Shown here one piece after another: positions 7,711 through 14,761 of a stretch of 14,761 nt of DNA. Positions within the stretch are counted from its first letter, which is position 1; every line of letters begins with the position of its first letter. The position numbers and the translations under genes are program-made. Where the stretch lies: NCBI GenBank assembly GCA_900545525.1, contig UQZX01000046.1:1-14761 (forward strand). Direction: 5' to 3'. This DNA is from an uncultured Prevotella sp. (GTDB lineage Bacteria; Bacteroidota; Bacteroidia; Bacteroidales; Bacteroidaceae). The notes under the pieces are model-generated. The model ran no database searches. It was not told where the DNA came from and worked only from the letters and a program-made list of their open reading frames with translations.

Positions 7711-9846
7711 ATGAGAAAAGCCACAATTATCTTTGCAGCAATAATATTGCTCGCAACAACAGCAATGGCTGAGGTTTCAGATGTAATTCTGAGAAGTTCG
7801 GTAACAAAGCCACAGCCAATGACCGGTCTTGTGCTATGGCCTGACCAGGCAGAAAGCCTGAATGCTACGCACGGGCAAAGCATACAGCTGGAATACGCCT
7901 ATTGCCTGCCGTGCAAGGTTGTCACCGGATGTGCGGCAGACGGGACAATACAATACGACTGGACATGGTTTGACAATATTCTTGACGATGTGTCGTCGCG
8001 CGGACATCAGCTGATAGCCCGTTTCCGCTATGAATATCCCAATTCCAAAGATGTTGACGGCAAGACGGCAGGTATGACGGCTGTCCCGCAATACATCAAG
8101 GACCGCAGCGACTATAATGAAACATACAATAAAGTCAAGGGAGACGGACCTACATATTACGCCGACTGGAGTAACGAAGAGCTGAAACGGTTTACGAAAC
8201 AGTTCTATGCAGACTTTGCGGCACGCTATTCTTCCGACCCAAGGCTTGCCTTCGTGGAAGTCGGCTTCGGGCATTGGAGCGAATATCATATATTCGGAAC
8301 CACGCTGCAACTCGGCAAGAACTTCCCTTCTATGGAATACCAAAAAGAATTTCTCATCCACATGGAGAACACCATGACCTCCATCCCGTGGGGAATATCC
8401 ATTGACGCAGCCGACAACTCACAGTCGCCGATTATAGATGACCCGTCGCTCATGGCACTGTCGTTTGGCAATTTCGACGACTCTTTCATGCACAAAGACC
8501 ATGAGATAGGTACAAGCGACGGCTACAACGAGGAATGCTGGATTGCGCTGGGCAGCTCCACACGCTGGAAAAGAGGCTATGCAGGAGGAGAGATAAGCTA
8601 TTACACGGACAACGACCAGAAGAACTTTCTCAACCCTGCCGGAATGTACGGGCACACATGGGAAGAACAGGCTGCCAAGTACCACATTACCTTTATGATA
8701 GCCAATGATGCCCCGGAGGGGACATACGGCACGGGCGAGAGGTTTGCAAGCGCAACACTTGCCACAGGATACCGCTTTGCTGTAAAACGCTGTACCACAG
8801 ACGGGACAACAACCGACATGCTGGTTACCAATACCGGTGTCGCCCCTCTTTACCGCGATGCTTATTTTGCCATAGAAGGAGTGCGCAGCGAAACATCGTT
8901 GCGCGGGCTGCTGCCGGGTGAGGAGAAATGGATTTCAATACCGCGCGGAATAGAGCTTAACGCAGACGGGACACCTAAGAAAAGCCCTGTAATAGAATGC
9001 GACTATATCCTGAAGTCGCAGGAGATACAGTATGATGCCGGTCCACAATCGTCCAAAGACGCATCCGCCACGTTCATGATAGACGGCAGTCCGGTCACCG
9101 TTGCCGATACATATACTATGAACGTGGAGTACAATGCACCGGAAACCGAATATACAATAACGGTCGTTCCTGCTGAGAAAGCAACGGTAAAAGAATACAC
9201 GGGTGCGACAATGAGAGGCAGCGACTATATAATAGAGGCTCCACAGCAGGGCTATACCGCTACGGCAACATTCACAATTGCGGCTGAAGACGGCATGACA
9301 ACAAAGACTTATACAATAAGGATAAAGAAGAACAATTCTCCTTCTGCCATACCTTCGGAGGAGATATGTCACTTTACAGGGAACACTCCATCAATGCCGG
9401 ATGTCGTGTCTGTTGCCGGCAACTATGCGAAGAAAGGCTCCGTGACATACAACGGAACAAGCTATGACGTATGCGTAAAGATGGAATCAAGCACAAAAGT
9501 GACAATTGTTCCGGCATACGACTGCACCGTAACGCTGTACTTCACTTCCGGCTCAGGCAAGTCCAAGCTCAACGGGACATCAATAGCCCTTGACGCAGAC
9601 TACAAATATTCGTTCAGCGCATCAGCCGGATCAACCTTCAGTCTTACAAAAGACAAGACCAATACCAACCTTGTACTGATTGTGTTCGCTAAGGAGAACG
9701 CAACAAACATAAGCAACGTCAATATCGGGAAAGACACTGGCAACACACCGGTATACGACATTATGGGACGCAGAACAGTCTCTCCGGCGGAAGGACAAAT
9801 CGTTGTAAAGGACGGAAAGAAAACAATCTATCATAACATTCCGTAA
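7711..9846 (+). CDS. Secreted DUF4832-type multidomain protein with sorting-like tail
   Basis: The 711-residue protein has a clear signal peptide (1-20, ending TAMA). Residues 35-245 resemble the DUF4874/barrel-like region: WTWFDNILDDV, a LIARFRYEYP strand and GFGHWSEYH with Glu191. That glutamate sits where glycosidase-like barrels carry an acidic residue. Residues 250-430 match my recollection of DUF4832, with DDSFMHKDHE, EECW and YGHTWEEQAAKYH. A cadherin-like beta-sandwich follows (about 451-545), then a beta-rich domain with CHF and VKMESS (about 550-663) of the type seen at the end of Bacteroidota polysaccharide lyases. The tail (VYDIMGRR at 681, then a KDGKK stretch) resembles C-terminal sorting regions. 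The likely role is an extracellular or surface carbohydrate-active protein; enzyme activity and substrate are inferred only. It follows rodA by 60 nt without a visible terminator or promoter, but its function is unrelated to the wall operon. Confidence 0.7.
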   Translation: MRKATIIFAAIILLATTAMAEVSDVILRSSVTKPQPMTGLVLWPDQAESLNATHGQSIQLEYAYCLPCKVVTGCAADGTIQYDWTWFDNILDDVSSRGHQLIARFRYEYPNSKDVDGKTAGMTAVPQYIKDRSDYNETYNKVKGDGPTYYADWSNEELKRFTKQFYADFAARYSSDPRLAFVEVGFGHWSEYHIFGTTLQLGKNFPSMEYQKEFLIHMENTMTSIPWGISIDAADNSQSPIIDDPSLMALSFGNFDDSFMHKDHEIGTSDGYNEECWIALGSSTRWKRGYAGGEISYYTDNDQKNFLNPAGMYGHTWEEQAAKYHITFMIANDAPEGTYGTGERFASATLATGYRFAVKRCTTDGTTTDMLVTNTGVAPLYRDAYFAIEGVRSETSLRGLLPGEEKWISIPRGIELNADGTPKKSPVIECDYILKSQEIQYDAGPQSSKDASATFMIDGSPVTVADTYTMNVEYNAPETEYTITVVPAEKATVKEYTGATMRGSDYIIEAPQQGYTATATFTIAAEDGMTTKTYTIRIKKNNSPSAIPSEEICHFTGNTPSMPDVVSVAGNYAKKGSVTYNGTSYDVCVKMESSTKVTIVPAYDCTVTLYFTSGSGKSKLNGTSIALDADYKYSFSASAGSTFSLTKDKTNTNLVLIVFAKENATNISNVNIGKDTGNTPVYDIMGRRTVSPAEGQIVVKDGKKTIYHNIP

Positions 9847-9895
9847 TATCCATGCCAGTGCCTTTCAAGGGCAAGCTCACAGAATTGATACATAC

Positions 9896-9949
9896 AAGGC
9901 TCCGGATGTCTGGCTTTGAACAACACAACGCCAACACATCCGGAGCCTT
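9896..9949 (+). terminator. Perfect 14-bp inverted repeat, probable terminator
   Basis: aaggctccggatgt (9896-9909) pairs perfectly with acatccggagcctt (9936-9949). The stem can extend inward through tggc/gcca (9911-9914 with 9930-9933). It lies 50 nt after the secreted-protein gene, in the convergent gap before gldH, and the + strand downstream is T-rich (atttatcttta) without a clean T-run. It probably ends the + strand message. Confidence 0.55.
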
Positions 9950-9965
9950 CAGCATTTATCTTTAT

Positions 9966-9999
9966 AGAAAAAAGACCGCCGGAATATCAGTCGGTCCTT
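9966..9999 (-). terminator. Intrinsic terminator of the holB-ricT-gldH cluster
   Basis: Read on the - strand, aaggaccg pairs with cggtcttt (8 bp with one G-T wobble) around a loop of about 13 nt, followed directly by a T-run. The upstream stem arm lies inside the last codons of gldH and the loop contains its stop codon, so the end of translation overlaps the terminator. This is a well-formed Rho-independent terminator. Confidence 0.85.
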
Positions 10000-10466
10000 A
10001 CAATCTTCACCCCGACATCGGATATTCCAGACAGCACCTCACGCTTCATGTCATGCCTTATACATATATTCAGAGAGTCGCCACGGTTCAGATCCACATC
10101 ACACAGGTCAAATTCATACTGATATAGACTCACTCCCTTGCCCTTGACATTGCCGTTCCGGTCCGTCAGAGTACACTTCAAGACATCCGAACGGACGATG
10201 TTCCTTGGAACACTCCGCTGCCCGACAACAAGCGTAACGCCTGTAAACGGGAAAGCACCGGTGGTGCGCAAGCACACCACCTCGTGGTATCTGCCGGCTG
10301 TTCTGACAGGCGGGACAGAGAAAACAAGCGTATCTCCCTTATCCCAACCAGCCTTCAAGGTATGTCTGTAATCATAATATACCGTGTCCGCGGCGCATGC
10401 CGTCATCGCGACAAGCGACACAATGGCGGCGGCTTTCATCAATATTCTGTCCAGTACAGCCGTCAT
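9987..10466 (-). CDS. gldH: GldH-family lipoprotein
   Basis: GldH is a small lipoprotein first known as needed for gliding in Flavobacterium and widely kept in non-gliding Bacteroidota, where its role is unclear. The 159-residue product has a hydrophobic N-terminus and a lipobox-like MTAC with Cys24, then a beta-rich domain. Family features are VYYDYRHTLKAGWDKGDTLVF, TTGAFPFTGV, LTDRNGNVKGKG and the closing GISDVGVKIV, which match GldH as I remember it. The start codon overlaps the ricT stop (ATGA), giving translational coupling. An internal Met10 (10439) would give a shorter, more usual signal peptide (MKAAAIVSLV), so the true start is uncertain. The gene follows ricT and holB, an arrangement common in Bacteroidales. 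Confidence 0.85.
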   Translation of the reverse strand: MTAVLDRILMKAAAIVSLVAMTACAADTVYYDYRHTLKAGWDKGDTLVFSVPPVRTAGRYHEVVCLRTTGAFPFTGVTLVVGQRSVPRNIVRSDVLKCTLTDRNGNVKGKGVSLYQYEFDLCDVDLNRGDSLNICIRHDMKREVLSGISDVGVKIVRTD

Positions 10467-11686
10467 TCAGGTTTGTTTTTGTCGCGCTTTCTGTTTCCGT
10501 GCTCCCTCTTCGGGTGCTCGCCATGCTGTTTCTGGTGTTCGCCGCCCTGCTTCTGACGCGGTGCCGAAGACTGCGGACGACTGCCGCGCCCCTTCGCTTT
10601 CTTCTTCTTTTTATTCTTGTCAAAACGCGTTATGCTCTCATTGGCAAGCAGGTCTATTGTCTTTTCCTGCTCCGTCTGACTGCCGTCAGCCTGCAACGAC
10701 TCAGGTTTCTCCCCGCGCTTGTTCATCTCCATTACCTCCATTGCACGGCTTCCGCTTATCGTTTCAAGGTTGGCACCCATGCGCTTGTCGGTGGAATAAG
10801 TCACCATATTGGCAAGAATGTCGCTTTTAAACAGGTAGTAGTCGTTGTCGAGAGTCTGCAACACCACATCCTTCGGCGGCAACTTACGCCCTGCCTCGAT
10901 ATAGTTGTCCACCTCATAGTTAAGACAACACTTCAGCTTGGCACACATTCCGGCAAGCTTCTGGGGATTAAGCGAGATGTCCTGGAAGCGCGCCGCGCCA
11001 GTACTTACCGACACAAAGTTCTTCACCCACGTCGCACAGCACAGCTCACGGCCGCAAGGTCCGGTCCCGCCGATGCGCCCTGCCTCCTGCCGCGCACCTA
11101 TCTGCTTCATCTCTATACGCACGTGGAACGCCTCGGCAAGCACCTTTATGAGCTGGCGGAAGTCCACACGCTCATCGGCAATATAATAGAATATAGCCTT
11201 GTTGCCGTCACCCTGATACTCCACATCGCCTATCTTCATCTTCAGGTCGAGGTCCTTTGCTATCTGGCGGCTGCGTATCATGGTGTCGTGCTCGCGGCTC
11301 TTTGCCTCGTGATACTTATCCATATCCACCTGCTTGGCAATGCGGTAGATACGCTTTATGTCGTCTGCCGACTTCAGGTTTGCCTTCTTCACCTGCAGCT
11401 GCACAAGCTTTCCGGTAAGTGTCACCACGCCGATGTCGTGCCCCGGACTTGCCTCAACGGCAACGATATCGCCTTTTTTCAAATCGAGACGGTTCACATT
11501 GTGATAGTAGCCCTTACGCGTATTCTTGAACTGCACCTCTACAAGGTCGGTGCTCTCGGCGTTTCCCGGCACGTCGGCAAGCCAGTCATAAGTGTTGAGC
11601 TGCTTGTCCTGACGCCCGCATCCGCGCCTGCACAGCCCCCGGCTGCACCCGTCTCCAACGACATATTTCAAGTTCTTAAAATCCAT
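10463..11686 (-). CDS. ricT: RicT-like PSP1-domain protein
   Basis: PSP1-domain proteins include Bacillus RicT (YaaT), part of the RicAFT complex that carries iron-sulfur clusters and affects RNA maturation; the role in Bacteroidota is not established. The 407-residue protein has the PSP1 core at about 45-290. Nine cysteines form three triplets: C14/C19/C23, C211/C216/C217 (GPCGRELCC) and C248/C253/C254 (CAKLKCC). These fit metal or Fe-S binding. From about 355 the C-terminus becomes a lysine, arginine and histidine-rich low-complexity tail with GEH repeats, probably disordered and able to bind nucleic acid. It lies 107 nt after holB and overlaps gldH by 4 nt. Confidence 0.88.
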   Translation of the reverse strand: MDFKNLKYVVGDGCSRGLCRRGCGRQDKQLNTYDWLADVPGNAESTDLVEVQFKNTRKGYYHNVNRLDLKKGDIVAVEASPGHDIGVVTLTGKLVQLQVKKANLKSADDIKRIYRIAKQVDMDKYHEAKSREHDTMIRSRQIAKDLDLKMKIGDVEYQGDGNKAIFYYIADERVDFRQLIKVLAEAFHVRIEMKQIGARQEAGRIGGTGPCGRELCCATWVKNFVSVSTGAARFQDISLNPQKLAGMCAKLKCCLNYEVDNYIEAGRKLPPKDVVLQTLDNDYYLFKSDILANMVTYSTDKRMGANLETISGSRAMEVMEMNKRGEKPESLQADGSQTEQEKTIDLLANESITRFDKNKKKKKAKGRGSRPQSSAPRQKQGGEHQKQHGEHPKREHGNRKRDKNKPE

Positions 11687-11769
11687 TTTATCCTTTTTGT
11701 TTATATGCCACCGATGTCAAACCACGCTGACAAACGTGTCCTCCTGCACCGGCACATTATATATATGTG

Positions 11770-11793
11770 AAAAATCAAATCGCCGCAACGGCG
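11770..11793 (-). terminator. Weak terminator or attenuator between holB and ricT
   Basis: Read on the - strand, directly after the holB stop codon, CGCCG-TTG-CGGCG forms a short GC-rich hairpin. It is followed by the T-rich tract atttgattttt. The stem is only 5 bp with a 3-nt loop, so termination may be partial. It could lower ricT-gldH expression relative to holB. I see no good TAnnTTTG box in the rest of the 107-nt gap. Confidence 0.4.
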
Positions 11794-12957
11794 TCACTGC
11801 CTGCTTCCCTGTACCAGCAACACAATGGTGTTGAGCGCCATGTCGAAGAAAACAATCTTTGAATTGGCATTCTGACCGATGTCGCGTATCGCATTTCCGA
11901 ACAGCTCCGACAGCTCCATGACGTTCGCCTCGTTGATAAACCGCGCGAAATTGCGCGCAAAGTCCTCCTCGTCACGCGTCATGTACACCAGTTCTGGATT
12001 GCGGAAGTTATACATGAAGTTCTCCCTTACCAGCCTCAGAAAGTATGTCAGCATGCGCTTCTGCTTCTCCCTGCCGTATCCGGAGACCGCCTCGCCCCAT
12101 TTCTTCAGGCTCTTTATGTCGCGCTTATACGACAGCCTCATCAGCATTATGAACATGTCGAGAAACGTGCGGTTCTCGTTTCCCGCGTCAAGTTCTTCAA
12201 GAGCCTTCAGCCAACTGCCGTCGGCAACACGCGCAATACGCGCCGCCGTTTCCCCGTCGACCAGCCTGCGCTGCGTCAGCGCGGCTGCTATGTCATCGGC
12301 GGCAATGCGCCTTATGTCTATGCGCTGCGTGCGGCTGCGTATGGTCTCAAGCAGTTTTTCCGGCTCCTCGCATACCATCATGAACACCGTCTGTTGCGGC
12401 GGCTCTTCCAATATCTTGAGAAGTTTGTTGGCACACTCGCCGTTCATGCGTTCGGGCAGCCATATTATACATATTTTATAACCGCCCTGACTCGACTTGA
12501 GACTGAGTTTGCGGATGATTCTGTCGCTCTCTCCCACCCCTATCTGTGCCTGCTGGTTTGCCGCATTCATCGCCCCGAGCCATTTGTCGATGGTGAAATA
12601 CGGTCCCTCGGAGAGCATCGTTTTCCACTCCTTCCCGAAGTCGTCGCTTGTCATCTTATGCTCCGATGCCGTGCCGGCGGGACGTATCACGGGGTATGAG
12701 AAGTGCAGGTCGGGATGCGACCACTTTGCAAGCATAGCCTCAACGTTGCGTCTCACCGCCCCGGAAGGCATCTCCGTGCCGTCCTCCGGCAGCCGCCCTT
12801 CGCCGAGGAGATACGACGCAAACGCCATCGCCACCGCCATCTTGCCGCAACCGTGAGGCCCGCAGAACATCATGGCATGGGGCACGCGGTCCTCGCGCAC
12901 CATCTGTACGAGCCGCCGCCTAACCTCTTCCTGTCCTATAACCTCACTGAAATTCAT
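11794..12957 (-). CDS. holB: DNA polymerase III subunit delta prime (clamp loader)
   Basis: Delta prime is the fixed AAA+ subunit of the clamp loader that, with DnaX and delta, loads the sliding clamp on DNA. The 387-residue protein begins FSEVIGQEEVRRRLVQM and has a P-loop GPHGCGKM (33-40) in which the usual Ser/Thr after Lys39 is Met40. That fits a subunit without ATPase activity. Further AAA+ features are IIWLPERMNGECANKLLKILEEPP (about 164-187) and SRTQ (208-211) at the position of the SRC arginine-finger motif. The zinc-binding cysteine cluster of DnaX and E. coli delta prime is not seen. The C-terminal collar domain is helical. It is the first gene of the holB-ricT-gldH set, with a likely promoter about 70 nt upstream. 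Confidence 0.9.
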   Translation of the reverse strand: MNFSEVIGQEEVRRRLVQMVREDRVPHAMMFCGPHGCGKMAVAMAFASYLLGEGRLPEDGTEMPSGAVRRNVEAMLAKWSHPDLHFSYPVIRPAGTASEHKMTSDDFGKEWKTMLSEGPYFTIDKWLGAMNAANQQAQIGVGESDRIIRKLSLKSSQGGYKICIIWLPERMNGECANKLLKILEEPPQQTVFMMVCEEPEKLLETIRSRTQRIDIRRIAADDIAAALTQRRLVDGETAARIARVADGSWLKALEELDAGNENRTFLDMFIMLMRLSYKRDIKSLKKWGEAVSGYGREKQKRMLTYFLRLVRENFMYNFRNPELVYMTRDEEDFARNFARFINEANVMELSELFGNAIRDIGQNANSKIVFFDMALNTIVLLVQGSRQ

Positions 12958-13027
12958 CCTCCGGATACTGTTTTCCCGTTGTCACTATATGCTGCCATAT
13001 TTTATAATATATGTGCACACACGGTTG

Positions 13028-13035
13028 CAAATTTA
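13028..13035 (-). promoter_or_regulatory. Bacteroidota-type -7 box for holB
   Basis: On the - strand the box reads TAAATTTG, an exact match to TAnnTTTG, placed 70 nt upstream of the holB start codon in the divergent holB-transporter gap. No clear TTG is seen at -33. A matching box for the divergent transporter gene was not found with confidence; taaatattg near 13070 is only a rough match. Confidence 0.55.
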
Positions 13036-13139
13036 CTAAAAATATCTGTCTTTCTTACCGAAACGTCAATAAATATTGGGGAAACAACGGGCATAAACGT
13101 ATTAAAGGACAAGGAAATAAATCAATAATCTAAATAACA

Positions 13140-14600
13140 ATGAGTAAAAATCAGACAGGTAGCAAGGCTTACCTTATTTCTATCGTAATGGTTGCCGTAT
13201 TGGGCGGACTGCTCTTCGGCTACGACACGGCTGTGATTTCAGGTGCCGAGAAGGGGCTTCAGGCTTTTTTCCTCGGTGCTTCCGACTTTGCCTATACCGA
13301 CGCCTGGCACGGCTTCACCTGTGCGAGCGCCCTTATAGGATGTATTATCGGCAGCGGTATCTCGGGCTTTCTTGCCTCGAGGTGGGGCCGTAAGAGGTCG
13401 CTTATCTTTGCCGGACTGATGTTCTTCGTGTCCGCCCTCGGCAGCATGACACCCGAGTTTATATTCTTCGAGCATGGAGTTCCGACGTTCAGCCTTCTCG
13501 TCACGTTCAATATCTACCGCATAATCGGCGGCGTGGGAGTAGGTCTGGCATCGGCAATATGCCCCATGTACATTGCCGAAGTTGCCCCGTCGGACATCCG
13601 CGGAACACTGGTGTCGTGGAACCAGTTTGCCATTATCTTCGGTCAGCTGGTGGTATACTTCGTAAATTTCGTCATCCTCGGAAACAATGTGAACCCCGTC
13701 ATCGAGGCAATGCGCATTCTCAACGCCGACGAGGCAGCATGGACGATATCTACAGGCTGGCGCTACATGTTCGGAAGCGAGGCTGTTCCCGCCGGACTGT
13801 TTGCCCTGCTGATATGCTTCGTGCCCGAAACACCGCGCTATCTTGTCATGATAAACCGTGACGACAAGGCACTCGCCATACTCCAGAAGATAAACGGCGA
13901 TGCGGACGGACACCACATCCTCGAGGATATAAAGAACACCATAACGGAGAAGACGGAGCACATCTTCACCTACGGCTGGCTCGTGATATTCGTCGGGATA
14001 ATGCTCAGCGTGTTCCAGCAGGCTGTCGGCATCAACGCCGTGCTCTACTATGCGCCGCGCATATTCAGCGACATGGGCATGACAAACCCCATGGTTAACA
14101 CCATCGTCATGGGCGTCGTAAACATCCTCTTCACGCTCGTTGCCGTGTTCACGGTGGAGAAGTGGGGACGCAAGCCGCTGCTCATCACCGGTTCGGCAGG
14201 CATGGCGCTCGGAGCCTTCGGCGTGGCGCTGACCTTCGGCGACCCCAATATGAGTATCGTGACAATGCTGAGCATAATGATATACAGCGCTTCGTTCATG
14301 ATGTCATGGGGTCCGATATGCTGGGTGCTCATCGCCGAAATCTTCCCCAACACCATACGCGGCGCAGCCGTAGCAGTGGCTGTGGCTTTCCAGTGGGTGT
14401 TCAACTGGATTGTAAGCGCCACCTTCGTGCCGATGTTCAACATGCGGCTTGACGGCGACCCCGACTTCGGACACTGGTTCACATACGGGCTTTACGGAAT
14501 AATCTGCGTTGCTGCGGCATTCTTCGTATGGCGCCTTGTGCCCGAGACAAAGGGCAAGACGCTTGAGGACATGAGCGAACTGTGGAAGGAAAAGAAGTAG
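13140..14600 (+). CDS. xylE: XylE-like sugar/proton symporter (MFS)
   Basis: This is a sugar-porter family membrane protein of 486 residues with 12 predicted spans, very close in motif pattern to E. coli XylE, the D-xylose/proton symporter. Visible features are GGLLFGYDTAVISG with Asp29 (proton-coupling site), the loop RWGRKR (81-86), R127, E147, R154, the sugar-site pair Q293/Q294 with N299, W395 in GPICW, E400, R407 and the closing PETKGKTLED (468-477). Residues matching the xylose-binding site of XylE are kept. The segment at about 181-203 is longer than in E. coli. The gene stands alone in the window, divergent from holB, so no pathway neighbour confirms xylose; glucose or another sugar is possible. 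Confidence 0.85.
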   Translation: MSKNQTGSKAYLISIVMVAVLGGLLFGYDTAVISGAEKGLQAFFLGASDFAYTDAWHGFTCASALIGCIIGSGISGFLASRWGRKRSLIFAGLMFFVSALGSMTPEFIFFEHGVPTFSLLVTFNIYRIIGGVGVGLASAICPMYIAEVAPSDIRGTLVSWNQFAIIFGQLVVYFVNFVILGNNVNPVIEAMRILNADEAAWTISTGWRYMFGSEAVPAGLFALLICFVPETPRYLVMINRDDKALAILQKINGDADGHHILEDIKNTITEKTEHIFTYGWLVIFVGIMLSVFQQAVGINAVLYYAPRIFSDMGMTNPMVNTIVMGVVNILFTLVAVFTVEKWGRKPLLITGSAGMALGAFGVALTFGDPNMSIVTMLSIMIYSASFMMSWGPICWVLIAEIFPNTIRGAAVAVAVAFQWVFNWIVSATFVPMFNMRLDGDPDFGHWFTYGLYGIICVAAAFFVWRLVPETKGKTLEDMSELWKEKK

Positions 14601-14691
14601 TTTTTAAAGGATACAGAGGGAGATTTCATACGTCTTTTATATTCCTTTATCTTCTCCTATATTCCATTTATCCCATTTAGAAATATATCCC

Positions 14692-14750
14692 CACCGGTAG
14701 GGACACATTTTTCACTTCGTTCAACAACACGTCTTGTATCTGTCCACACG
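14692..14750 (+). repeat. Degenerate copy of the 65-207 repeat arm
   Basis: ggtagggacaca (14696-14707) and tcttgtatctgtcc (14732-14745) match the two halves of the left arm near 96-118, in the same orientation, but a segment of about 24 nt separates them here. Only one arm is visible before the window ends, so an inverted partner may lie beyond. The remaining 3' spacer (14601-14691) is AT-rich with loose repeats of tatattcc and no clear terminator. Confidence 0.55.
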
Positions 14751-14761
14751 CATCGAAGAGG

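Noticed and set aside
10397..11770. Plus-strand 457-codon open frame across ricT
   Set aside because: It is antisense to ricT, which has clear PSP1-domain motifs. The translated plus-strand product is His/Leu/Arg-rich with no family features.
13060..13080. Promoter for the sugar transporter at taaatattg
   Set aside because: It is one base off in spacing from TAnnTTTG and has no -33 element; too weak to list as a feature.

Overview
The window looks like a chromosomal segment of a Bacteroidales bacterium, most likely Prevotellaceae. The grounds are the gene order purH-mreBCD-mrdA-rodA, the cluster holB-ricT-gldH, TAnnTTTG-type promoter boxes, the lack of strong Shine-Dalgarno sequences, and a secreted protein ending in a type IX secretion-like tail. 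This assignment comes from gene content and recalled family sequences, not from a database search.

Layout: positions 1-966 are a long non-coding spacer with a near-perfect inverted repeat (65-207) and several small palindromes. From 967 the + strand carries a short PurH holding only the IMP cyclohydrolase domain, then a 232-nt gap with heptanucleotide repeat tracts in opposite orientations. The rod-shape (elongasome) operon follows: mreB, mreC, mreD, mrdA (PBP2) and rodA, 1802-7650. These genes are tightly packed, with rodA overlapping mrdA by 20 nt. The exception is a 115-nt mreB-mreC gap that contains a long hairpin. Next is a secreted multidomain protein of the DUF4832 type (7711-9846), probably a carbohydrate-active surface or secreted enzyme.

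On the - strand, convergent with it, lie holB (DNA polymerase III delta prime), ricT (PSP1-domain protein) and gldH (lipoprotein). They read from 12957 down to 9987 and end in a clear intrinsic terminator. Divergent from holB is a XylE-like proton/sugar symporter (13140-14600). The last 160 bases are non-coding and contain a degenerate copy of the repeat seen at 65-207.

MreB filaments with MreC/MreD, the RodA glycosyltransferase and the PBP2 transpeptidase form the lateral-wall peptidoglycan machine. The purine gene upstream is a chromosomal neighbour, not a partner. HolB (replication clamp loader), RicT and GldH are a Bacteroidota-typical housekeeping cluster. I found no CRISPR array, tRNA, rRNA, phage module or defence system. 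The points most worth attention are the single-domain PurH with repeat tracts starting at its stop codon, the dispersed inverted-repeat family at both window ends, and the mreB-mreC leader hairpin.
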